DNA of 64,000 nt from Anaerolineae bacterium (GTDB lineage Bacteria > Chloroflexota > Anaerolineae > Anaerolineales > UBA11579): contig SCUK01000001.1 in assembly GCA_004297445.1 (NCBI GenBank), positions 1 to 64,000 of the forward strand. The letters are read 5' to 3'. Numbering within the stretch: position 1 is the first letter of the stretch; each line of letters opens with the position of its first letter. The notes under the pieces were generated by a model. The model was not told the origin of the DNA. It did not search any database and saw nothing but the letters and a program-made list of their open reading frames with translations. Both the position numbers and the translations under genes were made by a program. This document shows, in pieces, positions 19,003-27,232 of this stretch.

Positions 19003-20817
19003 ATGAATCCTAAGAAAGCCTTCTCCTACTTGTTTTCAGTCATTGCGGCGGTGCTGCTGTGGCTGTTCTTCGCGCCAACCACGCTGGGCGGGTCGGTAGC
19101 GTACGTTATCCTCATCGGCAACAGCATGGAGCCAACGTTCCACCGCTATGACCTGGTGCTGACCCGAGCTGAGTCCAGCTACCAGGTTGGGGATGCGGTG
19201 GCGTACGAGCACCCGATGATTGGCGGCGTATTTCACCGTATCGTGGATACGAATGGTGAGCGCTTTGTAATGCAAGGGGACAACAACGACTGGCTGGATA
19301 CACATGAGCCGACCGAGGATGAAATCGTTGGGAAGTTGTGGCTGCATGTTCCCGGCGGCGGGAAGGTCATCAACTTCCTGAGGCAACCGGCGATGTTCAC
19401 GGTGCTGGCATTGGGCGTGGGAGTGATGCTGGTAGGTTCATTGACCGGCAAAGACAGCGAGCAATCTACAACCGAACGGCGTAAAATGATGCAACGGCGA
19501 CGCCCGGCGGCACGTGAAGTGCTGACCTTTGAACAGCATGTGAACGTGCTGGCGGCGAAGCCTGAGACAAAGCAGTCGATGACAGAACCCAAGCCTGAAG
19601 AGCGAAAAACGTTAAGGGAACTGATTACACGCGCTCCGGACGAAATCGAAACGCTACCGACGGCGGTGCAGAAACATTTCTGGGAAACCCAGCCAAGCAA
19701 CCGGCCGGAACTGGCGGCGACGGCTGTTCCCCTGGAAGACATAGAACCGAAGGTCAAGGCGAAGCAGGGGGAGGTGCGGGACAATGCGCTGGAGATGCTG
19801 ATCGCGGCCAGCGTGGTCACCCTGGTATTCGTGGGGCTGGCCCTGGTGGCCTTCCTGCGGCCGCTGACGGTGATGGCGGACGTGCCGATGAATTACACCC
19901 AAAAGGCGGCGTATACCTATACGGCCAATGTACCTTCCGGCGTGTATGACGGGGCGACGGTGCAGCCGGGAGAACCGGTATTCCGGCGACTTGCAGATTC
20001 CTTTACTGTTTACCTGACTTATGACCTGGGTTCCCCGTATTCTACCGAGGTGCGCGGGCTGTACCGGATGGTGGTGGAAATTGCGGATATCAGCGGATGG
20101 AAGCGCACGGTTGAAATCGTGCCGGACACGTACTTCTCCGGGCGCGAGTTTGAGATGCAAGGCACCATCGAATTCAGTGAAATACAGGCGCTGATCGACC
20201 GGCTGGAAGAAGATACCGGGCTGTTGCGGACCGATTACCAGATGACGGTACGAACGGAAGTGACCGTGCTCGGCAGCCTGGATGGCGTTGAGTTTGAAAA
20301 CGTGTACACCCCGGAACTGATATTCGGGTTTGATGACTTGCAGGTGCAATTGGCAAAATCACCGCCAAACGCGGATAACCCGTTTGAACAGGTGACGATT
20401 GGTTCTGTGCCGCGCGAAATGGAACAGGAGAATGTCATCAATATCCTGGGTATGGAAATCGGCGTACGAACGGCGCGGGTGGTTTCGCTGGTGGGGTCGC
20501 TGGTCATGCTGATGGCGGTGGCGTATCTGGGAACTCAGGTTTACCACGCCTTCCAGCGCGGCGAAGCTTCACAGGTGGAAGTCCTGTATGGACCGCTCAT
20601 GGTAAAAGTGAGCGAAGATGTGCTGCCACGAAAGCGCCCGGTGAAGGTGAGCAGCGTGCACGAATTGGCGAAGATAGCGGAACGCGACCAGTGCATGATC
20701 TATCACGTGCAGAGCGGCGGCCTGCACAGGTATTACGTCCAGTCTCCGGTGACGCCGGAAGTCTCCTACATCTACGAATTGCGCGTTGCACCGGACGATG
20801 AAAGCGGTGCGGCATGA
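19003..20817 (+). CDS. signal peptidase I of SipW/archaeal (Ser-His) type with long C-terminal extension (DUF5305-like)
   Basis: IGNSMEPTFHRYDLVLT (Ser), GGVFHRIVDTNGERFVMQGDNN (His where bacterial type has Lys), then TM-flanked region MNYTQKAAYTYTANVPSGVYDG.... Confidence 0.85.
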   Translation: MNPKKAFSYLFSVIAAVLLWLFFAPTTLGGSVAYVILIGNSMEPTFHRYDLVLTRAESSYQVGDAVAYEHPMIGGVFHRIVDTNGERFVMQGDNNDWLDTHEPTEDEIVGKLWLHVPGGGKVINFLRQPAMFTVLALGVGVMLVGSLTGKDSEQSTTERRKMMQRRRPAAREVLTFEQHVNVLAAKPETKQSMTEPKPEERKTLRELITRAPDEIETLPTAVQKHFWETQPSNRPELAATAVPLEDIEPKVKAKQGEVRDNALEMLIAASVVTLVFVGLALVAFLRPLTVMADVPMNYTQKAAYTYTANVPSGVYDGATVQPGEPVFRRLADSFTVYLTYDLGSPYSTEVRGLYRMVVEIADISGWKRTVEIVPDTYFSGREFEMQGTIEFSEIQALIDRLEEDTGLLRTDYQMTVRTEVTVLGSLDGVEFENVYTPELIFGFDDLQVQLAKSPPNADNPFEQVTIGSVPREMEQENVINILGMEIGVRTARVVSLVGSLVMLMAVAYLGTQVYHAFQRGEASQVEVLYGPLMVKVSEDVLPRKRPVKVSSVHELAKIAERDQCMIYHVQSGGLHRYYVQSPVTPEVSYIYELRVAPDDESGAA

Positions 20818-21233
20818 GACGGTTTCGACTGCACCCACCGCAGACACGCCTGCAATGGGCACTGTTGTTGCTGATGTTGGTTATCCTGAGCTATGGCGTG
20901 ATGAGCGCGTTTGCGGCGGCCAACACGGTGCCGGAGACCGGCGCGGATGTGAATGACGTGGCGATGACGGCCAACACGTTGAAACCTGCGGCGTGCGCAG
21001 GATTAACGCTGACCAACCTGGTGGAAGGGTCGGGCACGCTGAATGGAACGGCGGGCAACGACCTCATCTTGGGAAGCGGTGGGGCGGATACGATTGACGG
21101 CAGCGGCGGCGACGACTGCATTGTGGCCGGCGGCGGGGACGATGGAATCGATGGCGGAAATGATACGGATATCTGTATTGGGGGAGCGGGAACAGATACT
21201 TTCGCCAACTGTGAAACGCAGATTGACCCCTAA
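20814..21233 (+). CDS. small secreted RTX/hemolysin-type calcium-binding repeat protein
   Basis: Signal segment ...FAAANTVPETGAD then NGTAGNDLILGSGGADTIDGSGGDDCIVAGGGDDGIDGGNDTDICIGGAGTDTF; ATGA overlap with the signal peptidase gene. Confidence 0.85.
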   Translation: MRRFRLHPPQTRLQWALLLLMLVILSYGVMSAFAAANTVPETGADVNDVAMTANTLKPAACAGLTLTNLVEGSGTLNGTAGNDLILGSGGADTIDGSGGDDCIVAGGGDDGIDGGNDTDICIGGAGTDTFANCETQIDP

Positions 21234-21237
21234 ACAA

Positions 21238-21885
21238 TCAACCGATCATTACCCCCTCGAGTTTTAGCAGTTCCACTTTGCGCTTACTGCCTAATACGCC
21301 GGCGTAGCCTCCAAGCGTCCCATCTGAATTCACCACGCGGTGGCAGGGGATGACGACCGGCACCGGATTGTGACGCAGGGCCTGACCTACGGCGCGAAAG
21401 GCGCGGGGTTTGCCGATGCGCCGGGCGATTTCGGCATAGGTGGACACCTGGCCGCGGGGCACTTCGCGGGCGGCCATTAATACGCTGCGCTGAAATGGGG
21501 AGATGGCGCGCAGGTCAACAGGCAGGTCGAGTTGCGCAGTTTTGCCCTGAAGGTAGGCTTTTACGGCCTGAAGATATTGGTCGATGTGCCTGGCATTATG
21601 CTGTATGCGGAATCTGCCGGCGCCGTGAATGTTGGCAATCACCTGGTCTTCGGTGAGGTCAAAGTCAATGAGGACCAGCCCGACGCTGGAGGCCGCGACC
21701 CATACATCACCAATTCGGGTGTTTGGAAGGATGGCGTAGTGAACGAGTGGCGGCAATTCGGCCGCCAGACGCTGATTGAGATGGTTCAGGGCGCGCGTGG
21801 CGGAAGCCTCTGTGGGGCCGCGCTGCAGGAGTTCATCGAGGGTAGCGGGGATATCGATTGAGTCTTCCGAGTCAGTCTTACGCAT
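21238..21885 (-). CDS. ogt: methylated-DNA--protein-cysteine methyltransferase
   Basis: VPRGQVSTYAEIARRIGKPRAFRAVGQALRHNPVPVVIPCHRVVNSDGTLGGYAG (PCHRV active site). Confidence 0.93.
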   Translation of the reverse strand: MRKTDSEDSIDIPATLDELLQRGPTEASATRALNHLNQRLAAELPPLVHYAILPNTRIGDVWVAASSVGLVLIDFDLTEDQVIANIHGAGRFRIQHNARHIDQYLQAVKAYLQGKTAQLDLPVDLRAISPFQRSVLMAAREVPRGQVSTYAEIARRIGKPRAFRAVGQALRHNPVPVVIPCHRVVNSDGTLGGYAGVLGSKRKVELLKLEGVMIG

Positions 21886-22405
21886 TGGCGTATTCCTTCT
21901 GGCCGGTCTGCGCCCGCAGTTTCCGGGCGGCCTGGTACACATTGGCGCGAGCGGCGTCTTCGGTGATGTCCAGTATCCGGGCGACCTCCGGATAGGGCAA
22001 TTCCTGATAACGATGGAGGATGAGGGCGGCGCGCTGTTTTGCCGGAAGAGCCAGCACGAGGGAGGACAGATGATGGAGGTCCATCCGGTTTAATGTGGCG
22101 GCCTCCGGCCCGGGGGATGGCGAAGGCAGGTCTTCCGCTATCTCCAAGGAGGTGGAGGCGGCGCGGGAGTTCTTCTTGAGGTGTGTGCGGGCAACATTGG
22201 TGGCTATTTTGTAGAGCCAGGCGCGCAGGTTATCGGTGTGTTGCAGCGAATCCAGTGCACGGAAAGCGCGCAGGAAAGTGTCCTGCAGGCAATCTTCGGC
22301 ATCCTGGTCGTGCTGCAACAGCCGCCAAAGATAGACAAACAGCTCACGGCTGTGTAATTCAACCAACTGCTCAAAGTCCGGCCGGGGGGCATTGGCATTC
22401 TGCAT
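21878..22405 (-). CDS. RNA polymerase sigma-70 family (ECF-like) factor
   Basis: FEQLVELHSRELFVYLWRLLQHDQDAEDCLQDTFLRAFRALDSL...LPAKQRAALILHRYQELPYPEVARILDITEDAARANVYQARRKL-type regions 2 and 4. Confidence 0.92.
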   Translation of the reverse strand: MQNANAPRPDFEQLVELHSRELFVYLWRLLQHDQDAEDCLQDTFLRAFRALDSLQHTDNLRAWLYKIATNVARTHLKKNSRAASTSLEIAEDLPSPSPGPEAATLNRMDLHHLSSLVLALPAKQRAALILHRYQELPYPEVARILDITEDAARANVYQAARKLRAQTGQKEYANA

Positions 22406-22523
22406 CTCTTCCAGTATAACCAGCGGCCCTGAATTCTGTGATATCAGAAGGCGACCGAATGTGACGCTGCCGGGCGGGATAGCCCACACGATATAATGCG
22501 GGACAACTATCGTCGGAGCGTGC

Positions 22524-24080
22524 ATGAAGAAGCAAACCATCTATTTTGCTGTGTTTTCGTCCGGTATGGTGACGCTGGCCGTGGAGCTGGCGGCGGCGAG
22601 ACTGCTGGGAGCGGTATTTGGAACCAGCAACCTGGTGTGGGCGAGCATCATCGGATTGATATTGATCTACCTGACAGTGGGGTACTTCGTGGGCGGGCGA
22701 ATTGCTGACCGGATGCCGGAGGCGCGTCGCTTCTTTCAGGTGATGTTGCTGGGCGGGTTCACCATCGGTCTAGTGCCGCTGGTGGCGCGACCCGTGTTGC
22801 GGGCGGCGGCGAACGCGTTTGACCAACTGGAACTGGGGATGCTGCTGGGCGCGTTCGTGGCGGTGCTAATTTTGTTCGTGCTGCCAATCGTGCTGTTGGG
22901 AATGGTGTCGCCGTTCGCTATCCGGCTGGCTATCGGCGATGCGGAACACAGCGGACAGGTGGCCGGGGTCATCTACGGAGTTTCCACGCTGGGGTCGTTC
23001 GTTGGCACGTTTCTGCCGGATTTACTGCTCATCCCGTGGGTGGGGACGACACGGACGTTTCTCTTGTTGAGCGGGTATTTGATGCTGGTGGCGCTGGCGG
23101 GCCACTGGCGCAGTGAAGGGTGGCGCAAGACGGCGCCGCTGTTGCTGTTGCCGGTGGCGACGCTCGTGATGAGCTGGCTGTTCCTGCGCGGCGGAATCAA
23201 GGATTCGGCGGGGATGGTGTATGAGACCGAGTCTTCGTATAACTACATCCAGGTGCTGGAGGCGGACGGGTACCGGTTCCTACGGTTGAACGAGGGGCAG
23301 GGGGTGCATTCGATCTATCACGCCACTGACCTGGATTATGACGGACCGTGGGAACAGTTTCTGGCAGGACCATTCTTTAATGAGCCGCAGTACCTAGCGA
23401 CAGATCTTAAACGCATTGCCGTAATTGGGCTTGCGGCGGGAACGGTGGCGCGGCAGGCCACCGAGGTGTTCGGGCCGGTGGCGATTGACGGCTATGAGAT
23501 CGATGGGAAAATCATTGAGGTCGGCCGCGAGTATTTCGGGATGACGATGCCGAATCTGAACGCGGTGGCGGTGGATGGGCGATGGGGGCTCTCGCACAGT
23601 GGCGAAGTTTATTCGCTGATCGCGATTGACGCGTACCGACCGCCCTACATTCCATGGCACCTGACGACGAAGGAATTTTTTCAAATGACGTTTGATCATC
23701 TGGCTGAGGATGGCGTGCTGGTCATCAATGTGGGCCGCGCCCCAGACGACCGGCGGCTCATTGAGGTGCTGGTGGCGACGCTGAGCGAGGTGTTCCCCTC
23801 GGTGCATGTGATGGATATTCCCAATACGTTTAACTCCATGGTGTACGCTACGAAGCAACCTACCACCTTTGACTACCTTGCGGCAAATCTGAATTCGCTT
23901 GCGGCCAGCGGGGATACGCATCCCCTGCTTTTGGATGCCATCCTGACCACGCTAACTTACCGGCAGGAGACACCCATCGGCGGGCAGGTGTTGACCGATG
24001 ACCATGCGCCGGTGGAGCGCATTATCAACAGCATGGTACTGCGTTTCATCTTTACTGGAGACGTGGAGGGACTTCAATGA
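22524..24080 (+). CDS. spermidine synthase-like methyltransferase fused to N-terminal multi-TM domain
   Basis: N-terminal 7-8 TM segments, C-terminal VIGLAAGTVARQATEVFGPVAIDGYEIDGKIIEVGREYFGM...VYSLIAIDAYRPPYIPWHLTTKEFF. Confidence 0.85.
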   Translation: MKKQTIYFAVFSSGMVTLAVELAAARLLGAVFGTSNLVWASIIGLILIYLTVGYFVGGRIADRMPEARRFFQVMLLGGFTIGLVPLVARPVLRAAANAFDQLELGMLLGAFVAVLILFVLPIVLLGMVSPFAIRLAIGDAEHSGQVAGVIYGVSTLGSFVGTFLPDLLLIPWVGTTRTFLLLSGYLMLVALAGHWRSEGWRKTAPLLLLPVATLVMSWLFLRGGIKDSAGMVYETESSYNYIQVLEADGYRFLRLNEGQGVHSIYHATDLDYDGPWEQFLAGPFFNEPQYLATDLKRIAVIGLAAGTVARQATEVFGPVAIDGYEIDGKIIEVGREYFGMTMPNLNAVAVDGRWGLSHSGEVYSLIAIDAYRPPYIPWHLTTKEFFQMTFDHLAEDGVLVINVGRAPDDRRLIEVLVATLSEVFPSVHVMDIPNTFNSMVYATKQPTTFDYLAANLNSLAASGDTHPLLLDAILTTLTYRQETPIGGQVLTDDHAPVERIINSMVLRFIFTGDVEGLQ

Positions 24081-24751
24081 AGCGCCTACCGGGCTGGGCG
24101 TTGAGGGGGTTGCATGTGCTGGTGGCGGCGGTGACACCGGTGGCGCTACTTCTTACGACGGTTCGCCTGTTGTTGACCCCTGTTTTTGTGCAGGTGGAGT
24201 ACCGGACACCGGGTTTCCCGGAAGATACGTACGGTTTCACGCGTGAAGACCGCTTGCTATGGGCCAGCTTGGCGCTGGATTACCTGCTGAATGACGAGGG
24301 CATCGAGTTCCTGGGCGACCTCCGGTTTGAAGATGGCGAGCCCCTGTACAACGAACGAGAACTGATGCACATGGTGGATGTGAAAGTACTGGTGCAAGCC
24401 CTGTTGAAGGTGTGGCTGGGATTGGCGCTGAGCCTTGGCGCGCTGGGGGTATGGGCGTGGCGCACGGATTCGCTGACGTTGTTTGTGCGAATGCTGGGCA
24501 GGGGAGGAGTGCTGACCGGCGTGGTGGCGGCGTTGTTGCTGGGTTACCTGGCGGTGAATTTCAATCAATTGTTCATTGACTTTCATAGCCTGTTCTTTGA
24601 AGGCGATAGCTGGTTGTTCCTGTATTCGGATACCCTCATCCGGTTGTTCCCAGTTCGATTCTGGAGGGACGCGTTCCTGGCAGTGGGCGGGCTGACGTTG
24701 GGCGGCGCAGCCGGGCTGTGGTGGCTGGGAAAGCGGCAACCAACGACTTAA
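24077..24751 (+). CDS. TIGR01906-like integral membrane protein
   Basis: Four TM segments; YGFTREDRLLWASLALDYLLN...LYNERELMHMVDVKVL...FHSLFFEGDSWLFLYSDTLIRLFP. Confidence 0.75.
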   Translation: MKRLPGWALRGLHVLVAAVTPVALLLTTVRLLLTPVFVQVEYRTPGFPEDTYGFTREDRLLWASLALDYLLNDEGIEFLGDLRFEDGEPLYNERELMHMVDVKVLVQALLKVWLGLALSLGALGVWAWRTDSLTLFVRMLGRGGVLTGVVAALLLGYLAVNFNQLFIDFHSLFFEGDSWLFLYSDTLIRLFPVRFWRDAFLAVGGLTLGGAAGLWWLGKRQPTT

Positions 24752-24754
24752 AAC

Positions 24755-24790
24755 AAAACCACCAACTGGAGGCGACAGCTGGTGGTTTCT
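24755..24790 (+). terminator. intrinsic terminator-like hairpin
   Basis: aAAACCACCAact...agcTGGTGGTTTct just after the stop at 24751. Confidence 0.6.
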
Positions 24791-24872
24791 CGTTGCCGGG
24801 ACTTGCGCCCCGGCCCGAGGCAGCCTCCCGAAAGAGGCTCCCGCGGGCCAGCCTGCAAAGCAGGCGGCAGGA

Positions 24873-25286
24873 TTACTTCTTCTTGTCCGTACTTTCCGCC
24901 TGGGTGGGCGGGTCCTCAAACTGCAATTTCGCAAGCGGGCCGGTGCGATCCATGGCCTTGGTCATCATGCGGGGAGCATCCTGAACGAACTTAATCAGAA
25001 CGCCCGCCAGCGAGATAGTGTCGCCTGAATACAGCACGGACTTGGTGATGCGCTGGTCGTTCACGAACGTGCCGCCGGTTGAGTTGAGGTCGAGCAAGAC
25101 GAACTGGCCGTTCATGACGCGCAACTGGGCATGATTGCGGGAAATGCGCGAGTCCTGAATCACCACATGGTTATCGAGTTTGCGACCTATATTCACGATT
25201 TCGCGTTCCAGCGGGAAAACCTGACTGTTCACAATCAGGAATGCACTGCTGGGCATCGTTTTGATGTTTTCGTTCGCCTCAGTCAT
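24873..25286 (-). CDS. FHA domain protein
   Basis: VNIGRKLDNHVVIQDSRISRNHAQLRVMNGQFVLLDLNSTGGTFVNDQRI. Confidence 0.92.
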   Translation of the reverse strand: MTEANENIKTMPSSAFLIVNSQVFPLEREIVNIGRKLDNHVVIQDSRISRNHAQLRVMNGQFVLLDLNSTGGTFVNDQRITKSVLYSGDTISLAGVLIKFVQDAPRMMTKAMDRTGPLAKLQFEDPPTQAESTDKKK

Positions 25287-25302
25287 CGGGTTGCCCATGC
25301 CA

Positions 25303-25340
25303 AAAAGAAGAGTGGCACACCTCAAGTGTGCCACTCTTTG
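25303..25340 (-). terminator. intrinsic terminator
   Basis: Minus strand AAAGAGTGGCACAC-ttgag-GTGTGCCACTCTTCTTTTT; downstream of the gene ending at 25391. Confidence 0.8.
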
Positions 25341-25390
25341 AACCCGCCGACGTTGCAGAAACGTGGCAGGTGCATTGCGTCCGGACCCCC

Positions 25391-25906
25391 CTAAAAGGCG
25401 AAGTACTCGCTCAGGGTCATGCCAATGAGCGCCAGGCCGAGCAGGATGTTGAGGGTGGCGCCACTTCGTGCCATTTTCTCCTGAAGGGCGGCCATTTCCT
25501 GCATCTGCTCCGGATTGGGTGGGGCACTGGCGGCCATGGCGGCATTTAGAATGGCGGCAATCCGGTCACTGCTGCGCTTCTGGGTGGCGAAGCCCATGCC
25601 AAGCGCAGACAGGCCGAAAATGCCGCCAATTGTTAGTGACAGACCCACTCCGGTATCCAGCGGGGCAATTCCCTTGAACAGATAGCCATACATGGCAAGA
25701 CCGCTCAAGGCGGTGAGTATGGCGGCTATGCCAATGTAGTTGCTGAAACGACTGTGAAGAACGAACCGCTGCATGAATTTTGCGGCGTCCGGGCCGACGG
25801 CCTTGGCGGTGGGACCGACGAACGTAGACATGGTGAAATTGCCACCTGCCCAAACCACTGCACTGAAAATGTGAATCAATCTAAGGCCAATCATCAGGGT
25901 ATTCAT
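25391..25906 (-). CDS. small integral membrane protein (DUF2269/CopD-like)
   Basis: LMIGLRLIHIFSAVVWAGGNFTMSTF...; four predicted TM segments. Confidence 0.6.
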   Translation of the reverse strand: MNTLMIGLRLIHIFSAVVWAGGNFTMSTFVGPTAKAVGPDAAKFMQRFVLHSRFSNYIGIAAILTALSGLAMYGYLFKGIAPLDTGVGLSLTIGGIFGLSALGMGFATQKRSSDRIAAILNAAMAASAPPNPEQMQEMAALQEKMARSGATLNILLGLALIGMTLSEYFAF

Positions 25907-25940
25907 CTGTGTCCACCTCCATGGACAGTAAGGAAAAAAC

Positions 25941-27149
25941 TCAGGCGCCGTATTTGTCGAGTCGACCTGCGTGTGCCAGCGCCAGGGGCATGATGTCAGT
26001 GGCGGGGAATGTACCCAGCCCGCCCAGAGCGCAGGAGCGCTCGCCGAAGCGGGTTTGCTGGTCTGGAAGTGAGCGGTCCTGCGACCACAGCAGCAGGGGC
26101 ACGGGATGCCAGGAATGGGACTTCATGCGGGCGGGGGTGGAATGGTCGCCGGTGACGACCAACACGTCCGGGTTGAGTCTAAGCAAGGTAGGCAAGGCCT
26201 TGTCCACACTTTCGATGATGGCGGCCTTGCCGGCGAAGTCGCCATCCTCACCTTTGCTATCGGTTTTCTTGATATGGACGAAGAAAAAGTCGTAATCGTT
26301 CCAGGCGGCGGCCACCGCGGCAAATTCGTCTTCGGGTGATTCGCCGGGAAACCCAAGGACTTTCATCCCTACAAGTTGCGAAACGCCTTTGTACATCGGA
26401 TAAACGGCTACGCAGGCAGGATTAAGGCCATAGGAAATCTGGAATGAAGGGAGCTGGGGGTCGGACCCGAACCCGCGCAAAGTGAGGCCGTTGGCATGGG
26501 GCTGGTCTTTCAGCAGGGCGCGGGCGGCGTCCACCCATTGCTGGTAAAGGGACGCGGTGCGAGCAGCGGCGGGGACAGAGGCTGTTACCGGGTGAGGCGG
26601 GACGCCGGTACGCTGGGGGTCGGTGTCCGGAATCTGGTCATTGAGCCCGTCGCCGCGCATTACCACGGCGAAGCGATACTCTTTCAACTGACGAACCTGC
26701 AGTTCAACGCCTGGAAGGGAAATGGATTTGAGCAACTCGACAAGGGGCGCGGCCTGTTCGGTGGAGATGCGGCCGGCGCGGCGGTCGGTGATGTTCCCTG
26801 CGGCGTCCAGAGTGCAGAAGTTGCCGCGCACGGCTACATCGCCGGGGCGGACTTCCAGGCCGATACCGGTGGCTTCGAGGGCGCCGCGGCCAACCAGGTA
26901 CTCTATCGGGTCATAGCCGAAGAGGGCGAGGTGGGCGGGGCCGGAACCGGGCGTAATGCCGGGTCGGATGGGGATGGTCTGGCCGAGGGCGCCTTCGACT
27001 GCCAATCGATCCAGGTTTGGCGTGGCGGCCGCTTCGAGTTCGGTGGTGCCGCCGGGTTCAATTGGGAGGCCCCCCAGGCCATCCAGGATGAGGAGGATGA
27101 TCTTTGAATTGGATGTGCGAAGCAGGGGTTGCAGGTGAGGAGCGGGCAT
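25941..27149 (-). CDS. apgM: 2,3-bisphosphoglycerate-independent phosphoglycerate mutase, archaeal (ApgM) type
   Basis: KIILLILDGLGGLPIEPGGTTELEAAATPNLDRLA...FFVHIKKTDSKGEDGDF...VLVVTGDHSTPARMKSHSWHPVP. Confidence 0.93.
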   Translation of the reverse strand: MPAPHLQPLLRTSNSKIILLILDGLGGLPIEPGGTTELEAAATPNLDRLAVEGALGQTIPIRPGITPGSGPAHLALFGYDPIEYLVGRGALEATGIGLEVRPGDVAVRGNFCTLDAAGNITDRRAGRISTEQAAPLVELLKSISLPGVELQVRQLKEYRFAVVMRGDGLNDQIPDTDPQRTGVPPHPVTASVPAAARTASLYQQWVDAARALLKDQPHANGLTLRGFGSDPQLPSFQISYGLNPACVAVYPMYKGVSQLVGMKVLGFPGESPEDEFAAVAAAWNDYDFFFVHIKKTDSKGEDGDFAGKAAIIESVDKALPTLLRLNPDVLVVTGDHSTPARMKSHSWHPVPLLLWSQDRSLPDQQTRFGERSCALGGLGTFPATDIMPLALAHAGRLDKYGA

Positions 27150-27174
27150 AGAGTTCTTCTAGGGGGGATGAATA

Positions 27175-27212
27175 AGCCCCGTGCAACGATTGAACGTTGG
27201 CTGCACGGGGCT
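27175..27212 (-). terminator. terminator-like hairpin
   Basis: AGCCCCGTGCA...TGCACGGGGCT between the ABC ATPase stop and the apgM start. Confidence 0.55.
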
Positions 27213-27232
27213 GTAGCTCTGTGATCTCGCGA

